Positions 46,198 to 58,422 of a stretch of 64,000 nucleotides of DNA are shown piece after piece. A program made the translations under genes and the position numbers. The first letter of the stretch is position 1. Each line of letters begins with the position of its first letter. The stretch spans positions 24,125,996-24,189,995 of the forward strand of contig OU964926.1 in the NCBI GenBank assembly GCA_918807975.1, given 5' to 3'. Source of the DNA: Aplidium turbinatum. Taxonomy: Eukaryota > Chordata > Ascidiacea > Aplousobranchia > Polyclinidae. Below the pieces are notes generated by a model that was given only the letters and a program-made list of their open reading frames with translations, was not told the origin of the DNA and did not search any database.

Positions 46198-48874
46198 ATG
46201 AAGTGGATTCTGAACATGATAATCGTCACGTGTGCAATTCATCGGTGCCCGGTTGCTGCACACAGTTGCGGTAAAATTAAGATTATTTTGTTGAAACAGT
46301 AATTGTTTTAATAATAATAATGTTAGTTTTTATATAGCGCTGTATCCATCGCAGAATGCGTTGATCCTCAGCGCTTTACAAAGCAGACAATGTCAATGCA
46401 GCCGTATAGAGACGCAACTGAGTACATTATCACCCGAATCTATTCCATTGCTGTACATTTTTATCTTACTTGATAACGAAACATAACACTTTTTCACATG
46501 TGTAGCGATAAAATTTATGATATTAACCTATAGTAGTTAGCACACCACGTCATTTTACGTTGTTTTATCGTCTGGAGACGCTGAAAGATATGAAACGTGA
46601 AACTTGTACCAGCCCGGGAGTTACCTCATTAATCCAATACATAGCAGAATGGTGAAAAAAAGGGCGATGGTTTGACACTCAGTAAGAGCATGTTGGAGTC
46701 TTATCAAGATATTCCAGTTTGTAACCAGTAATTTTTAGCTTAATTCAACGTCTGCAAAAGTGATGTAGAACCATTGATTTGCTAACTAAGATATAACAAA
46801 GGTCGGCGGGAAGATTGAATTCCTTGCTTTCTCGTCCAACAGCTACACGTTTTCCCTGAGATGTAGCCCAACCTTGATGAGGAATCAATCTAATTGCTTT
46901 TTTCTTCAATTGTAACTCGAATGATTTTTACTTTTTTACATTCGATTTTCTTCATCTTTGAGTTTGCTTCAATTGTTGAGCATGGTTTGATTCGCTGAAC
47001 TTTGTTTGAGACAGATGATTGCAAGGATGAATTTGAGAGGTGTGATGAGCTCATTGAGATGTGCACTAAGATGACCAACTTCATGAACATGCAGTGCAGG
47101 AGAACATGCAGGATGTGCAAAGCAGGTAATTGTAATCTTTCCTTTTGCAGTTTGCTCACACTTTAAACTAAAGAGGGTTCGCTACAGATATGTCGGCTGC
47201 TTGGCTGAGTGGTGAGAACCTATGGGTACGACGTTCGAAAGAGCGCTGGTTCGACACCGCTCAAGAGCATGCGGCTGTGTCTTTGACAAGACACTTATTG
47301 ACATGCTTGAAGGTGGACACAAAGTTGGCTTCCTTGTCTTCCAGGTAGACATAAAGTTGACTTCTGTTTCACTTAACTTACATTTACATGAATACAATAA
47401 AAAATATGAAGGTAAATAAATTGTACAATAAATGATTGCAAAAAGTATAAATGGCATTGAAGATTGTCCATGTGTTAAAACTGAACAGTAGTTTTTTATT
47501 GATAAAACTGAGTCTAGTGATTTGATACTGTTTAACTCATTAATAAGATTTAATTTGGATGAGCTTGACCGTCAGATGACACCACAGACCGATGTCTAGT
47601 TACACTCTGGCTGTAACAGTAAAATAATTTTGAAAAAAACTCAGTTAGGATCAGCAATCAATAGTGAATGAGTTTTTGCTTCATTGAGTACCCGATTCAA
47701 TTGCCAAATAACAGCGCTATTCTGAAAGAGTGCAGTTTGAAACGTATATAGGCTACTACTGTAGATAAAATCAAAAATGTTTGACGAGTTCTGTCTTGTA
47801 ATCACAAATTGTATTTTAACGAATAATGTGATTATAAATTTACAGATGTTCTGATGAACACCCAAACTTGGTACTGCTGTTTTGCATTCACACCCAAACT
47901 TTTCAGTATTCAAAATTCAGATATTTGTAAAATCCGTTTCAATTGGTTTTATACCATTTTTGGCGTTGTATGACGTAATGAACGTTAAAAGTACATGTCA
48001 TCAACTATCCTTCATGTCAAGTAGTTGTTTCTGAATATATGGGAAAGCTTGGAAACTTTAAATCTGGTGTAGGCTAATGGCGCTTACATGAGAAAATTAC
48101 TTTGTGAATTAGTAAAAACTAGACGATGCCTGTAAATCTGAAACTAGAGTCTCTAAATTTACAAAAGTATTTTCTCTCCACCCAGTAACCAATTTTACAA
48201 AAAAAATTATTTGTTGGCCAGAGATACCCGAGTGTCACGACAAGATTAACTTTTGCGACATGCTGAAGAGGTTTCGGCTGTGTACACACATGCGGAGCAT
48301 GATGGAGAAGTATTGCAGAAGCACGTGCGATATGTGTCCAGGTTGATGAAAACTTATATTTGGAATTTTGTTTTAGTGAAATTATGGTTCATGAGACGTT
48401 GTTACGTCATATAAATCAAATTATGTCGCTACAATGTATTTTGTTAAAAAAATCAAAACAAAATTTCCTGCATTTATTTGGTTACAATCACTTTGATGGT
48501 ACAGTATTAAAAGTAGTCGACTGCACCAGCTAAGCGGTGATAGTGGCCTACGGATGTTCTTTAGGTTACTGGTTGGAATCCCGTCGAGGTACATCAAATA
48601 ACCAACTACCGGTCGATGTTCTATGAAAAGTTCATATTCTCATCTTACAGATGTTCCTGACGGTTGCACCGATTTGAATCCCCGTTGCAATCCTCTGGCC
48701 CAACTGGGCCACTGTTCGCCAAAATCTAACATCTACAACAAAATGAAGCACGAATGCGAAAGAACGTGCGGATTTTGCACCTGTCCCACACAAAGGCAAG
48801 CAAACAACGATAACTTACCAGCAGGGAACGATGAGATAATGGTGCCAGTACCAAAGTTAAAAAGGAAGAAATAA
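46198..48874 (+). CDS. Gene C: small secreted triple-ShKT protein
   Basis: Four exons: 46198-46270, 47015-47125, 48222-48341 and 48651-48874 (TAA), giving 175 aa with phase 1 introns throughout. Exon 1 encodes a signal peptide (MKWILNMIIVTCAIH) ending just before HSC. Exons 2, 3 and 4 each encode one six-cysteine ShKT domain (endings CRRTCRMC, CRSTCDMC, CERTCGFC). Exon 4 continues into a Lys-rich tail (KLKRKK). There is no CAP domain. ShKT domains are disulfide-knotted and extracellular. The Lys-Tyr pair that the potassium-channel-blocking members use is not at the expected position in any of the three, so channel block is not supported. Charged Met-rich helices (MTNFMNMQ, MRSMMEKY) are distinctive. 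AATAAA overlaps the stop codon. It is divergent from gene A. Confidence 0.85.
46305..46430 (+). repeat. Dispersed 'tatatagcgct...gcgctttacaa' repeat
   Basis: taataataatgttagttttt then tatatagcgctgta and cagcgctttacaaagcagac. This pattern is common as a short dispersed repeat in invertebrate genomes. There is a single copy in this window, in gene C intron 1. Confidence 0.5.
47190..47350 (+). mobile_element. tRNA-derived SINE, family 1
   Basis: atgtcggctgcttggctgag, gaaagagcgctggttcgaca and tctttgacaagacacttatt, then two copies of the gtggacacaaagttggcttc block (a short internal duplication). It lies in gene C intron 2. A worn copy also lies at about 46640-46880, opened by a MITE fragment. Confidence 0.75.
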
Positions 48875-49629
48875 AGCAAATAGATATACAAAACTTTTTC
48901 AAACTTTTAATCCCATGAGTTTGATACAAGGCAGTGAGTTCGCTGAGTAGGCTGCCTTCATGGTGAAGTCATCGCCGGATCAAGACTTGCTTTTGCAAGC
49001 ACATTGCATTGAACTGCAGCTTACTAATTTATAATGAAATAATTAATTTAGAAATTCCTCTTATTTCGCGTCTTGCAGAGCTCAACCAGACAATGAGACA
49101 GCTACGGATCCAGAGAGGGGAGGGGCAATTGGGGCGATGGCCCATTATAACGCAGAAAAGTAATTGTATTCATTGTATAGTGCAAGGTCGTTGTATTTGC
49201 AAGATCTATACCTCATTGCGATGTATTGAAATCTCTCCCCATTAAAACTACATGCTAGATCCGCTCCTGTAGTGAGAGATGCGAACGTATTTTTTTCATC
49301 ACCTGACATGCTTTAGCATATTTATTTTTGTGTATTTATTTATTTGTATTGTAAAACAAGTGATGTGGTTGTAAATTGATTAAATCTACATTATTTGTGC
49401 TATTGTTAAGTTTGGTCCAACAAGTAAGAATTGAGCATTCCATGCGTACTGTGAAGAAATTGATATCACCATGAGAATGTTTAAAATTTGTTAGAGACAA
49501 TTTCGTGCTTCTTCTCGCATTTCCAAACCCGTGGCCGCCGTTGTGGGGGTTGTGAGTATCTACTATATAAGACATCACAAATGGAGCTTGTCTAATTTCT
49601 TGTGTCGTTTTATTTGTTGTATATGAATA

Positions 49630-50380
49630 AACTCGGCTGCGTACCCGAGTGTTGAAAGCTCTGGTTCGACATTCGAAAGGGCTCCGGTTCGAAACCGCTC
49701 AAGAGCACGCGGCTGCGCCTTTGGCAGGACACTTAAAGGCACGCTTGAAGGTGGACACGAAGATTGGCCTCCCTTTCTTCTCGTCCACTTAAACTAAACC
49801 AGTGGTTTTTAACCCTTTTTTCTGACACGCCTTTTTTTAGCCACATGCTTTGCGCCCCCTCCCCCAATCTTGAATAACTGTAACGCTAAAACCATTTTTG
49901 TTTTGTTCATCACGACAAGCTATGGATTAGTGAGATTGCGGCTTGAAATTGGTTATAAGCAACTAGATTATTAATGCAAGGATTGTCACCAGAAATTGTG
50001 CAACGTAGGTTTAGTCCAACTCTCAGGATGCCATTGGTCTTGGCAGCAACTGCAGCAGAAAATGAGCTTCATATAAAGGTATGGATCCGGACACTGTTAG
50101 TATTTGAATGGCTTGAATTGAGGCAAGTGGTGTAAACAGAAAGATAATATTGAGTTATATTTTTAGTCTTACTTGGCTGTAGGGTTGAACTACAAAGAAA
50201 AAATTATCTTGTCCTTCTAAATAATTTTTTAATGGATTTCCAGGTTTTCGTTCATATCTGTAAATAATTTCATGACTTTTTGTAAGCCTCTAGTTGAAGC
50301 CCTCTAGGGGGGCTTAACCCCTGGCTAAGAACCACTGATCCAAACCATCAAACACAAGGCGAAAGCCTGGATACCTAAAA
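49630..50380 (+). mobile_element. SINE-1 interrupted by a hAT-type element
   Basis: The SINE head and body occupy 49630-49799 (ctcggctgcgtacccgagtg, ggttcgaaaccgctcaagag, ggtggacacgaagattggcc). Its tail resumes after 50337 (ccatcaaacacaaggcgaaa, gcctggatac). Between them lies a 538 bp element (49800-50337) with ends CAGTGGTTTTTAACC and GGCTAAGAACCACTG and flanks aactaaac/atccaaac (6 of 8 alike). Confidence 0.8.
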
Positions 50381-50815
50381 CAGTTGGCTGCATACCTGAG
50401 TTTTTATAATCACCAGGCATCCTTAACAAGCTAGGTTCAACATGTGCCGAGCGCATGCAACTGTGTCTTTGATAAAACTTTTCTAAGAGTTTTGAATTTT
50501 TTTTTTTAAATTGTGTTAAGCAAGTTCATACAAAACATTCTCTTTTTATGTGAAGTTGTTCGTCAAATTTATTTGACTTCAATGCGGAAGTTTTTGAATG
50601 CGGACGACATGGATGGCTGAAAAGAAGAGTTGCTGCAGAGTGACATGGCTATTCTGGGAGAACTATGTTTTGAAAATCAAATATAAATTTCAGTCTCAAA
50701 GCAAACAAAAGTGGTATTCTTATCACATAAACTGCAAGCTTGGCAGATTTTTAAGGTGTTTTTTATATTTTGAGCACAAATTTGAAAAATTTATAGAAAC
50801 TCCGAAATGGATTTA

Positions 50816-51005
50816 GAGCAAAGATGGCCGTCCACTGCTTTAAACGTAGCGCTTTCTTGCTGCCGCTACACTGCGCAAAAAAGAGGCCCTCCGCTACTCG
50901 CTACATATCGATGAACAGTAACCTTCTACGAATTCGCTACTCTGGTTAAAGTAGCCGACGCTACAATTACTTTTACACGCTACTTCTTGCTTTCAGCCAT
51001 GGTTA
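50816..51005. mobile_element. Transposon relic with GCTAC arrays
   Basis: ccgctacactgcgc, ccgctactcgctacatatcg, gaattcgctactctgg and cacgctacttcttgc words resemble 29290-29480. It probably belongs to the same family, but no terminal inverted repeats or target duplication could be fixed. Confidence 0.4.
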
Positions 51006-51599
51006 ACTATAAGAATACCCCGCCATGGCTAAGGCAAGACTTTCAATGTGATCAACAGTGGTAGCCAAGTATCTTGTAAGATCGAGATGACAGTCAAAGC
51101 AAATTTGTCACATTTTTGCGAAATAAACTGTTTCACAATTTAACATTAGCCTATTTTTTGTTTTATTAAAACAAATTAGTGCCCACAAATTAATCATCTT
51201 CAAACTGGACAAAGACCCAAAGATAATAATTGGAACTGATTGCAAGTAGGCAGGCTTCCTAGAACTACTATGCTGACGTCATACAAAAGAACATGTTGAT
51301 AGAATTACAAAATATAGCCAAAAGTGCATGGACTGATTAATAATAATAATAAGAACATATATTTATTGAAGATTGCTCATGGAGCAAAAATTAAAACGTT
51401 TGCTAAAGTCAATAGGCCAATAATAACTAATAGTAAATGACAATAACCAAATGTAATTGCAATCCATTCCGATTGTCTCTGGGTCTTTTTCCAGTTTGAA
51501 GATGACTTATTGGTTAAGGTTTTGGGCTCAGATATTTTTTCATATTTTTTCGGAATAGCGATTGTGTTAGATCCGTTTTAACAGTCCGTTTTAACAGTC

Positions 51600-51872
51600 C
51601 GCCCCGTTAGCTCAGTGGTAACGCTCCCGACTCAAAATCACGCGGCGCTGGTTCGGCTCTCTGGGTGTGCGCTTGAGCAACGCATTTCAGGACTGCTCTC
51701 CATTCAGCGGCACCTAGTGAGTGGAATAATTCCCTGGCAACAACACTTCAACAATCGGAAACTCCACTCTGCCAATCTCGGTAACCGGCCCTGCGTCAAG
51801 AGCCTCTACAAGTATGCGAAACTACCAGGAATAACCTATCAAGGTTTTGTCAGTCCAAGGATAAAGATTTAA
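51600..51872 (+). mobile_element. tRNA-derived SINE, family 2, sense copy
   Basis: gccccgttagctcagtggta, ctggttcggctctctgggtg, gcgcttgagcaacgcatttc, gtggaataattccctggcaa and gagcctctacaagtatgcga, ending with aaaaccaaaccaaaacc. It is full length. Confidence 0.85.
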
Positions 51873-52573
51873 AACCAAACCAAAACCGTTTTACTTTGCT
51901 TTCACTTTTTCTAGACCCCTGCTTTGTTATGGCAAATATTATTTTTCGTTTTGATGGTTGGAAAGTAAGGAAAGTTGAAGTAAATACCAATTCTAAAAAA
52001 AGTTAGTTTACTGCTTATAGAGATTACCAAAAACTGTGTAAAATGGTAAAAGGACGGGTATTGGTAAGTTCTGTAAGTTAGTAGACTAACTATTTCACTC
52101 AATTCCTAAGAGCTTTCAAAAGACATACTAGCTTTTAACACTTAATTATTGGTTAGGTCAGTATTACCAGATTCTGCATAATTTCAGTTTATTTTGTGAC
52201 GTAGAAAGTAACGTTCTTCGCAAGGACATAGCACAGTGATAAACTGTGACGTAATAACGAAGGCTATTTGTGATTTATTTATTTATTTTCTATTTGTGGG
52301 TGGTTAAAAAAAGCAAGAATTTTTTTGAACAAGGCAAGGATCGAACCCACGATCCTGAGTTTATTAGGTCCGTGCTTCACAAGTCAAATCAATGTGTAGT
52401 TCGATGTTACTCGAAAAAACAGCAATAAAAAAGTAGTCAAAAATTATATATACGATGCAAAATTTTTAACAACGTTTACAATATTTTTTGAATTTATCAT
52501 AACGACGTCTCTACCAAACTACGTAAAACTAACTCGCTCTTATAACATTTAATGTTGGCATTTCTTTCATCAG

Positions 52574-52839
52574 ACTACTTGGGTGAGGATAACCCCACGT
52601 GGTTGTTCTGCAATGGGGCAAGTAACAAGTTTTTACAAAGCCTTATAAAGCCATTCATGTCTCGCTATTATCAGATCTGTCACGTTGCCTGCCAAAGTGA
52701 GCACGAAACAATTAATTGCAACCCATCAGTTAGCGTCAATAGCAATCAATCAGCGTCCAAAAGGCCATACTTTTGTTACGTCACTGAGATTAACAACAGT
52801 CTAGAATTTGTTTCTCGGCAGCCGATCTTCACAGTCTAG
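52574..52839 (+). CDS. Possible terminal exon with a degenerate ShKT-like domain
   Basis: After a good acceptor (ttctttcatcag), a phase 1 frame of 88 codons ends in TAG. It reads WLFCNG, then FMSRYYQICHVACQS, which echoes the second, fourth and fifth cysteines of a ShKT domain with others lost, and a Ser/Asn-rich tail. It lies between genes C and B, both of the ShKT family and the same orientation, and has the same exon phase. No matching upstream exon or signal peptide was found. It may be the remnant of another family member or a chance open frame. Confidence 0.35.
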
Positions 52840-53079
52840 AATTTGTTTATTATTTTGTTCACTATTTTTAAAAGTTATTAAGTTAGTATGTAAATGCTTA
52901 CTTGGCTTGTGGTGCTTCTTTAGGTCTAGCGACACAACTATTTCTTTTTTCTAATTGCATAAATAGCTCTGCAAACACACTCTTAGCTTATCTTGCTCAA
53001 GGGAGATCATAGCACAGACGGTTGGTAAATTTAACTTCTTCAAATTTACACTGCAATATTTTGGAAAAGAAAATTCACA

Positions 53080-56000
53080 ATGATAAAGCCTCTCATAGTA
53101 TTGAGTTTGGTGGCGATAGGCCTGGCATCTGGTCAAGATGATTGTGGTAAGTTTAGCTTATGTTGTTTATTCAACGATACGTTTCTACAGAATGCAACGT
53201 CATAATGATGGCTTTTTATGGTCATTTAATGGTTGATAATGTATTTCTCATGCGGCGTTCCATCTTAGCTGTTCTGTATTACAGAAATGTAAACCAATAA
53301 TCTAACTTTAATTTTTAGTAAACACGAAACTACTGTACAGTTTCAGTAATTTCATCAATTTCTTTTAATCTAAATATTTTTAAAATTTGTTTCCGTTGCT
53401 GTAAACTGCTTGACTGTGTGGTAAGAGCATACAGTACATGCCTAGTTCCAAATACGAAAAGTATATTATACAACTTACCTTCAATTTGATTGCATAAAAT
53501 TTACTAAAGAAGATGTCAAGCTATCTTTACATCTTTTCTTAGATTGCTCGGACACGAAAGAGTTTTTGTGCAGTCTTCCGCAGTATAGGCGGCAGTGTAA
53601 CGGGACAGACTTCCAAGCTGGATGGATACAGCTACACTGCCGTTTGACGTGTGGTCTGTGTACTCCTTGTGTAGATATCTCCCCTAGATCTTGTGCACCA
53701 GGTAACACATTTCAATTGAAAAGTAAAATTGCTGTCCCATATAGACTTTGTAAAACATAGCTAGACATAAGTTTAAAAGCAAGGACCTAAAATGTTTAGG
53801 CATAGTTTTTACTACAGAGCTCATTCTGACAGAATCGAAACAGCCCTTGGAACATTCAAAACGTTGACATTCAGTGATATGACGTTAGTGCATGTTATCT
53901 ATCTCCATTTTGCTTCAGCTTTTCTCTGATTTGTTTCAGATTGCTTCAGGTATATCAATTTGTACAATAGAATATATGTATAAACTGCTATATCGACTAA
54001 TGGACACAAGTATTGATGATGATAATAAACAACATTATAGTTTTTTGAAAATTAACTCTTCCTACTTACTTGTTTTTTATAAGTTGAGGCTTGATTGGCT
54101 TAATATTTAGCTTTTAAATTGAAAACCAACAATATTGTGTAAATCTAAAATAATCTAAAGTAATGAATGTAATAGTTGCTAAAATATATTTACAGGCTCA
54201 TACTCTTGTGAAAACACTATAGACGACAGGAAATGTGAAATATTCAAACAAATAAACGTGTGTACTCAACCAAACCTCAGATATATCGCTGAAAAAAAGT
54301 GCAAAAAAACTTGCAACCTGTGCAAGCCCAGCCATTGCAAAACAACAATTTCCGCCCGTGAACTTGTTCCTTCGTGTTCACCAAGTAAGAGGCCAGCTTG
54401 ATTGCTTTTCAATTTCTTCTCTGTAATGTGTTGGTTATGTTGTTTGTCGAAAAGGCAAGATGAAGGAGCACTTCATCTTCTGCTTCATCATGACAAGGAA
54501 GCTTTGTTTAAAATAAAGCAGGTTCTAGGACTCCGGTATCCTGTAACTACAACCTTTCCCCAAAACGTGGTAGTGATGCATGGCGAGTGAGCCCTGGAAG
54601 GCTGAAGGGCTCTTGATTGAGTAAGCCCATTTAAAGATATCTGAGAAATCTATGACGTCTTAGTAGGCAAAAAGAAAATGCAATCTGCTTTAATAATGTT
54701 ATATGACGAAGAATTTGGATAAAAGTTATCTAGATTCGACGTCGAAGTAGTGGGGGTTTTATGATTGTCTAAGCAGGCAAATTGACGTCAAGCCTCGGCG
54801 GCGTATGAGCAGGTCTTTCTAGGCTAGATTGAAGGGCAAGAAATCATCAGTCACTCAGCAGTGTTGTCGTTCAGGACCCTCACACCATGCGCACCGTGTA
54901 GAAGACGGTGGGTTAGGCACTTAGGCAGTGGTGGATGACATGGTCTGGGGTCTGTTCTGTGGCGTCACACTCGCATTCTGATGAAGGAGCCAGGCCCCAC
55001 TTGTGCATGTCCGAGCGAAAGCGGCCGACGCCAGTTCGTTAAGCGTGAAACGTTGGTAATACAGCTAATGTATTATTTGTAGTTTTTACTTTCATTCGTC
55101 ACATTATATGAAAGCAGTTACTGTACAATGCAAGAATCGCTTTGTTTCTTCGGAGTGTGACCTATCGCTTGTGTCACACCACGAACAGTTGAATGCAATC
55201 GATGATGGATAAATTTCCGACGCGCGCAGACGCTCTTGAGCTAAACACTTAACTTATTTTATGTTTAAACTTTCAAACTGATCTGATTACTCCAGACTGT
55301 ATCCACAAATTAAATAGCTTTAGAACAGTCAGGTTTAATGACTTCTTAACCTGAGTTGTACTTTCTTTCAGCATGTGGAGATGAATTTAAAGGATGTGGA
55401 GGACTTGCACGTAGCTTTTTCTGTCTCTTTAATGAAGATGTAAAGAACAGATGTCAAGCGTCTTGTGGAGTCTGCACTCCTTGTAATGATGGATCCCAAT
55501 CTTCTGGAGGAGGAGGAGACTCACAGCTCCTCTCAGTGATGTCTGAGATGACACCACCAAGGAGAACAATTACAACACAACGACCATCAACTACCACACG
55601 AAGAACAACCACTTCAAGACCAGCAACAACCAGACAAACCACTTCAAGACCAGCAACAACCAGACAAACCACTACAAGACGGCCTTCCCCCAGGACAACA
55701 GGTACTCAGCCAAACACTCCATAAACTCAAAGTATTAAACCGGTTTCCTGTTCTTTATAATTTATGCAACTAACGTCTCGTTTCGCTCTGTGCTATTGTG
55801 AGAATGATGGTGGAAGCATTGTTTATCAATTTTTATTTCATTGCTATGTAAATCATTCTTTGAAATGCCCGAACATGAGTAGAAGATGTGGCTATAGACG
55901 AAAACGTTGGCAGAATTTTTGTGTCACTATACAATACAGTATAAATAAAGTATTGTTGCTTTGTTTCGAGTGTTTATAGTAAAACAACTCTTGTAACATA

Positions 56001-58059
56001 ATAAAAGCTGTTTTTGTAATTAGCTGAAATATCATCATCATCATCGCGTTGTGTGCGTGACTACGCCGGGAAGGGAGTGGACTCTGTGAGACAACAATGC
56101 CTGGACTCGCACAACTACTACCGCTGTCTCCATGGAGCGGAAGAGCTGAAATACGATGAGAGCCTTGCAGAGTCAGCTCAGGAATACTTGGAAACTCTCG
56201 TCAGACTCAATTCTGAAGTCACAAATAGCGGCGATTACGATCTATTCCCCTCTCAGCCAGGTAAAAGATTTAGAACCTTTGATGGGAATACTTATAACGC
56301 ATAAAGTAGTCTGTACCTGGTAAGCTGCATGAAATAATTAAAGAGTTAATTGGTGATCCAATACTTTAAAATTGCGAGTAGAATGTTGCACATAGCTTCC
56401 ATGATAGCTCCTAAAGAGAGTTAGACGAAAATCTGCAGCTTCTAGACATGTGCAACGTTTTATTCGCAATTTACAAGAAACAAAGATTAAAGTCAAGAAA
56501 ACTCAGAACTTTTTTTATTTCCATGTTTCAACATTTACAAACTGGTTCAGTTCAATTTATTTCATTTCTGATCATCAAAACAAAAAATTACCAAGAATGT
56601 GAGAAAAATTTTTGCTGCAACTGCAAGCAGAGATTTTGAAGTTAAAAAGAGGCTTGACCGCATAACATAAAGTTTGCTATTATAGAGTCTTTCCTAATAC
56701 AGGTATCGGAAGGCCTCCAAATGTCGGAGAAAACTTGGCTTTTGGCAGGCCGCTCTATGAGGACTACACGATCGGAGACGCGGTGGCAGATTGGTACGGG
56801 GAAGGCGTCGATTATGACTTTAACAATAAAGTTATTATTCCATCCACGTGTAAGTACCGCTAGTCGTTTAAACAACTTCAAAAAATAAAAGCGATTTTTT
56901 TTCTGATATTCAGAGCTGCTGCGGTACGTTCTAAGAAACGAAAAAACTTTTGCGAAAAATGTAATGAATAGTAAGAGTTTAATTTTTTTCCTGAGCAAGT
57001 TTCGGCAATGAGTAATAGACTACTAAATTTGGATTCAGCGGACTAGAAAGCAAAGAAGTCGATTCTTGTGTTCACTTTCAATCACGTCATTAAGTGTCTT
57101 GTCAAAAGCACAGTCACTTGCCTTCGAAGGTGTTGAGCCGAGGCCCTTCCGATCTTCTGTGCTGACGCTAATCCAATATTAATCTAAATGCTGAGTCCCA
57201 CCTACGGTTGATGTTGCAGCTTATTTCACTCAATTAATATGGAAATCAACAACAAGAGTTGGCTGTGCCTTGCTCAAAAAAGGCAATGCAACATTCGCTG
57301 CGGCTCACTACCATATGGAAGGAAATAACTTTGATGAGGTTCAAACAGCAATAGATGGACATATTGTAGGTGAGTACGGCCATTGTGTTTCAGCAGCGCA
57401 CAATAAATCACACATTTTGGGAAAAACGGGTAATTTAATGAATTATGTGCTTTTGGTCATGAGGAAGCAATTCAGCAATTATGTGCTGATATCCATGATA
57501 GAAAAATTAGTTTGACTGAATAATGAATATTTTAAATCTTTTGAGGTGCCTGGTTGCACTTCCTGTGCATTGTTTATTTGCGAAATACTTGGAAAAGGTT
57601 AAGTTGAAAATCTGAAGCAATTTAATGACGTATTTTGCAGACGCTCAATAAATATAATAATTACCAATTTGGTTATCTAGGTACTGTAAAACCATTTAGA
57701 AATAATATATCAACAACAAGTGATAATTGCGTCAAAATACTCTTGAAGAAAAGGTAATTACAAGTATCACCAAAAGGGTTGAACTTCTTTTGTTAATTCG
57801 TTGGTTGTTTTCAGATATTTGCACATCGTCCTGTACAAATGGGACTTGCCAAGCTAGGGGAGAAAGCTCCTGCCAATGCCGGCCACAACCCAGAAATGAG
57901 GAGATACCAAGCTGTTCAGGGCCTTGTGTTGTAAAGTGCCCCCGGCCTTCAGAATTCGTTGGGGTTTGGCGTGACAGTTGCGAAGGGTCACAGATGTGCA
58001 TCTGCCATCCCACTGGAAATGCCGACCTTAGATTCGCTCCTGGCGCGATATGTCGTTGA
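53080..58059 (+). CDS. Gene B: secreted ShKT(x3)-CAP protein, paralogue of gene A
   Basis: Eight exons: 53080-53146, 53543-53701, 54196-54384, 55372-55701, 56024-56260, 56703-56849, 57220-57369 and 57815-58059 (TGA), giving 507 aa. Every intron is phase 1, as in gene A. A signal peptide (MIKPLIVLSLVAIGLASG) is followed by ShKT domains in exons 2-4 (CRLTCGLC, CKKTCNLC, CQASCGVC). A long Gly/Ser then Thr/Arg linker contains tandem SRPATTRQTT units. The CAP domain spans about residues 265-425: DSHNYYRCLHG, VGENLAFG, VADWYGEG and YFTQLIW. The histidine that normally opens HFTQ is tyrosine here, and the first CAP histidine is also absent. Exon 8 is the Cys-rich domain shared with gene A (CSGPCVVKCPRP, VWRDSCEG). 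It is extracellular; the function is unknown. A LINE relic and a SINE lie in its introns. AATAAA at 58498 may end the transcript. Confidence 0.87.
54790..55045 (-). mobile_element. LINE 3' fragment in gene B intron 3
   Basis: The minus strand encodes RTGVGRFRSDMHKWGLAPSS then CECDATEQTPDHVIHHC, the Cys-His end of a LINE reverse-transcriptase protein. The same protein family is found at 62765-63900 (FRSNMHQW-like, CKCAAEEQTADHVINDC). Frame breaks follow. Confidence 0.75.
57020..57170 (-). mobile_element. tRNA-derived SINE, family 1, diverged
   Basis: Antisense copy: gaagtcgattcttgtgttca, cattaagtgtcttgtc, tcgaaggtgttgagccg and cccttccgatct. It lies in gene B intron 6, about 50 bp upstream of the HFTQ-equivalent exon. 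Confidence 0.65.
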
Positions 58060-58422
58060 AAATGCTGCGATTGCATGCGAGTCGTTCCAACTGTATCATG
58101 TTTACAAACACGTAAATATGACTTACACAAACACACTGCTATGACGTACACAAGCACAACGCAATGTTGTAGACAGGATCAAAACATACAATTTAGTGTA
58201 GCCTACTCACAAAAAAATTAGTTTTTTCGCACCTTGCCTTTCTACCATATCATGTGATCTGTTCAACACCTTTTGATGCAGTTAACTTTGATTCTCGTGG
58301 AGCCTATATCGTTGAGTTTGAGCTAGTCAGAAGTACTGTGCAGTTTTTGTCTTTTCCTGTTTATAGATTTAGTTAACCATTGTATTTTATTCAGACGTAG
58401 TTAAGTTGTATGTTTATTATTC

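Larger units (their letters stand above)
48875..52573. other. Intergenic repeats between gene C and the orphan exon
   Basis: Contents in order: a hAT-type G-rich MITE near 49105-49265 (ggatccagagaggggagggg to agatccgctcctgtag), the SINE-1/hAT composite (49630-50380), a worn SINE-1 (50385-50485), a GCTACT array (50816-51005), a SINE-2 (51600-51872) and a tRNA-like relic near 52325-52385 (ggatcgaacccacgatcc). No ShKT-type exon was found here. Confidence 0.5.

Noticed and set aside
46198-48874. Calling gene C a potassium-channel-blocking toxin because of its ShKT domains.
   Set aside because: ShKT is a widespread extracellular fold, and the Lys-Tyr pair typical of channel blockers is not at the expected place in any of the three domains.
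55454-55672. A minus-strand open frame with repeated Val/Cys-rich units opposite gene B exon 4.
   Set aside because: It is the shadow of the tandemly repeated Thr/Arg linker coding sequence.
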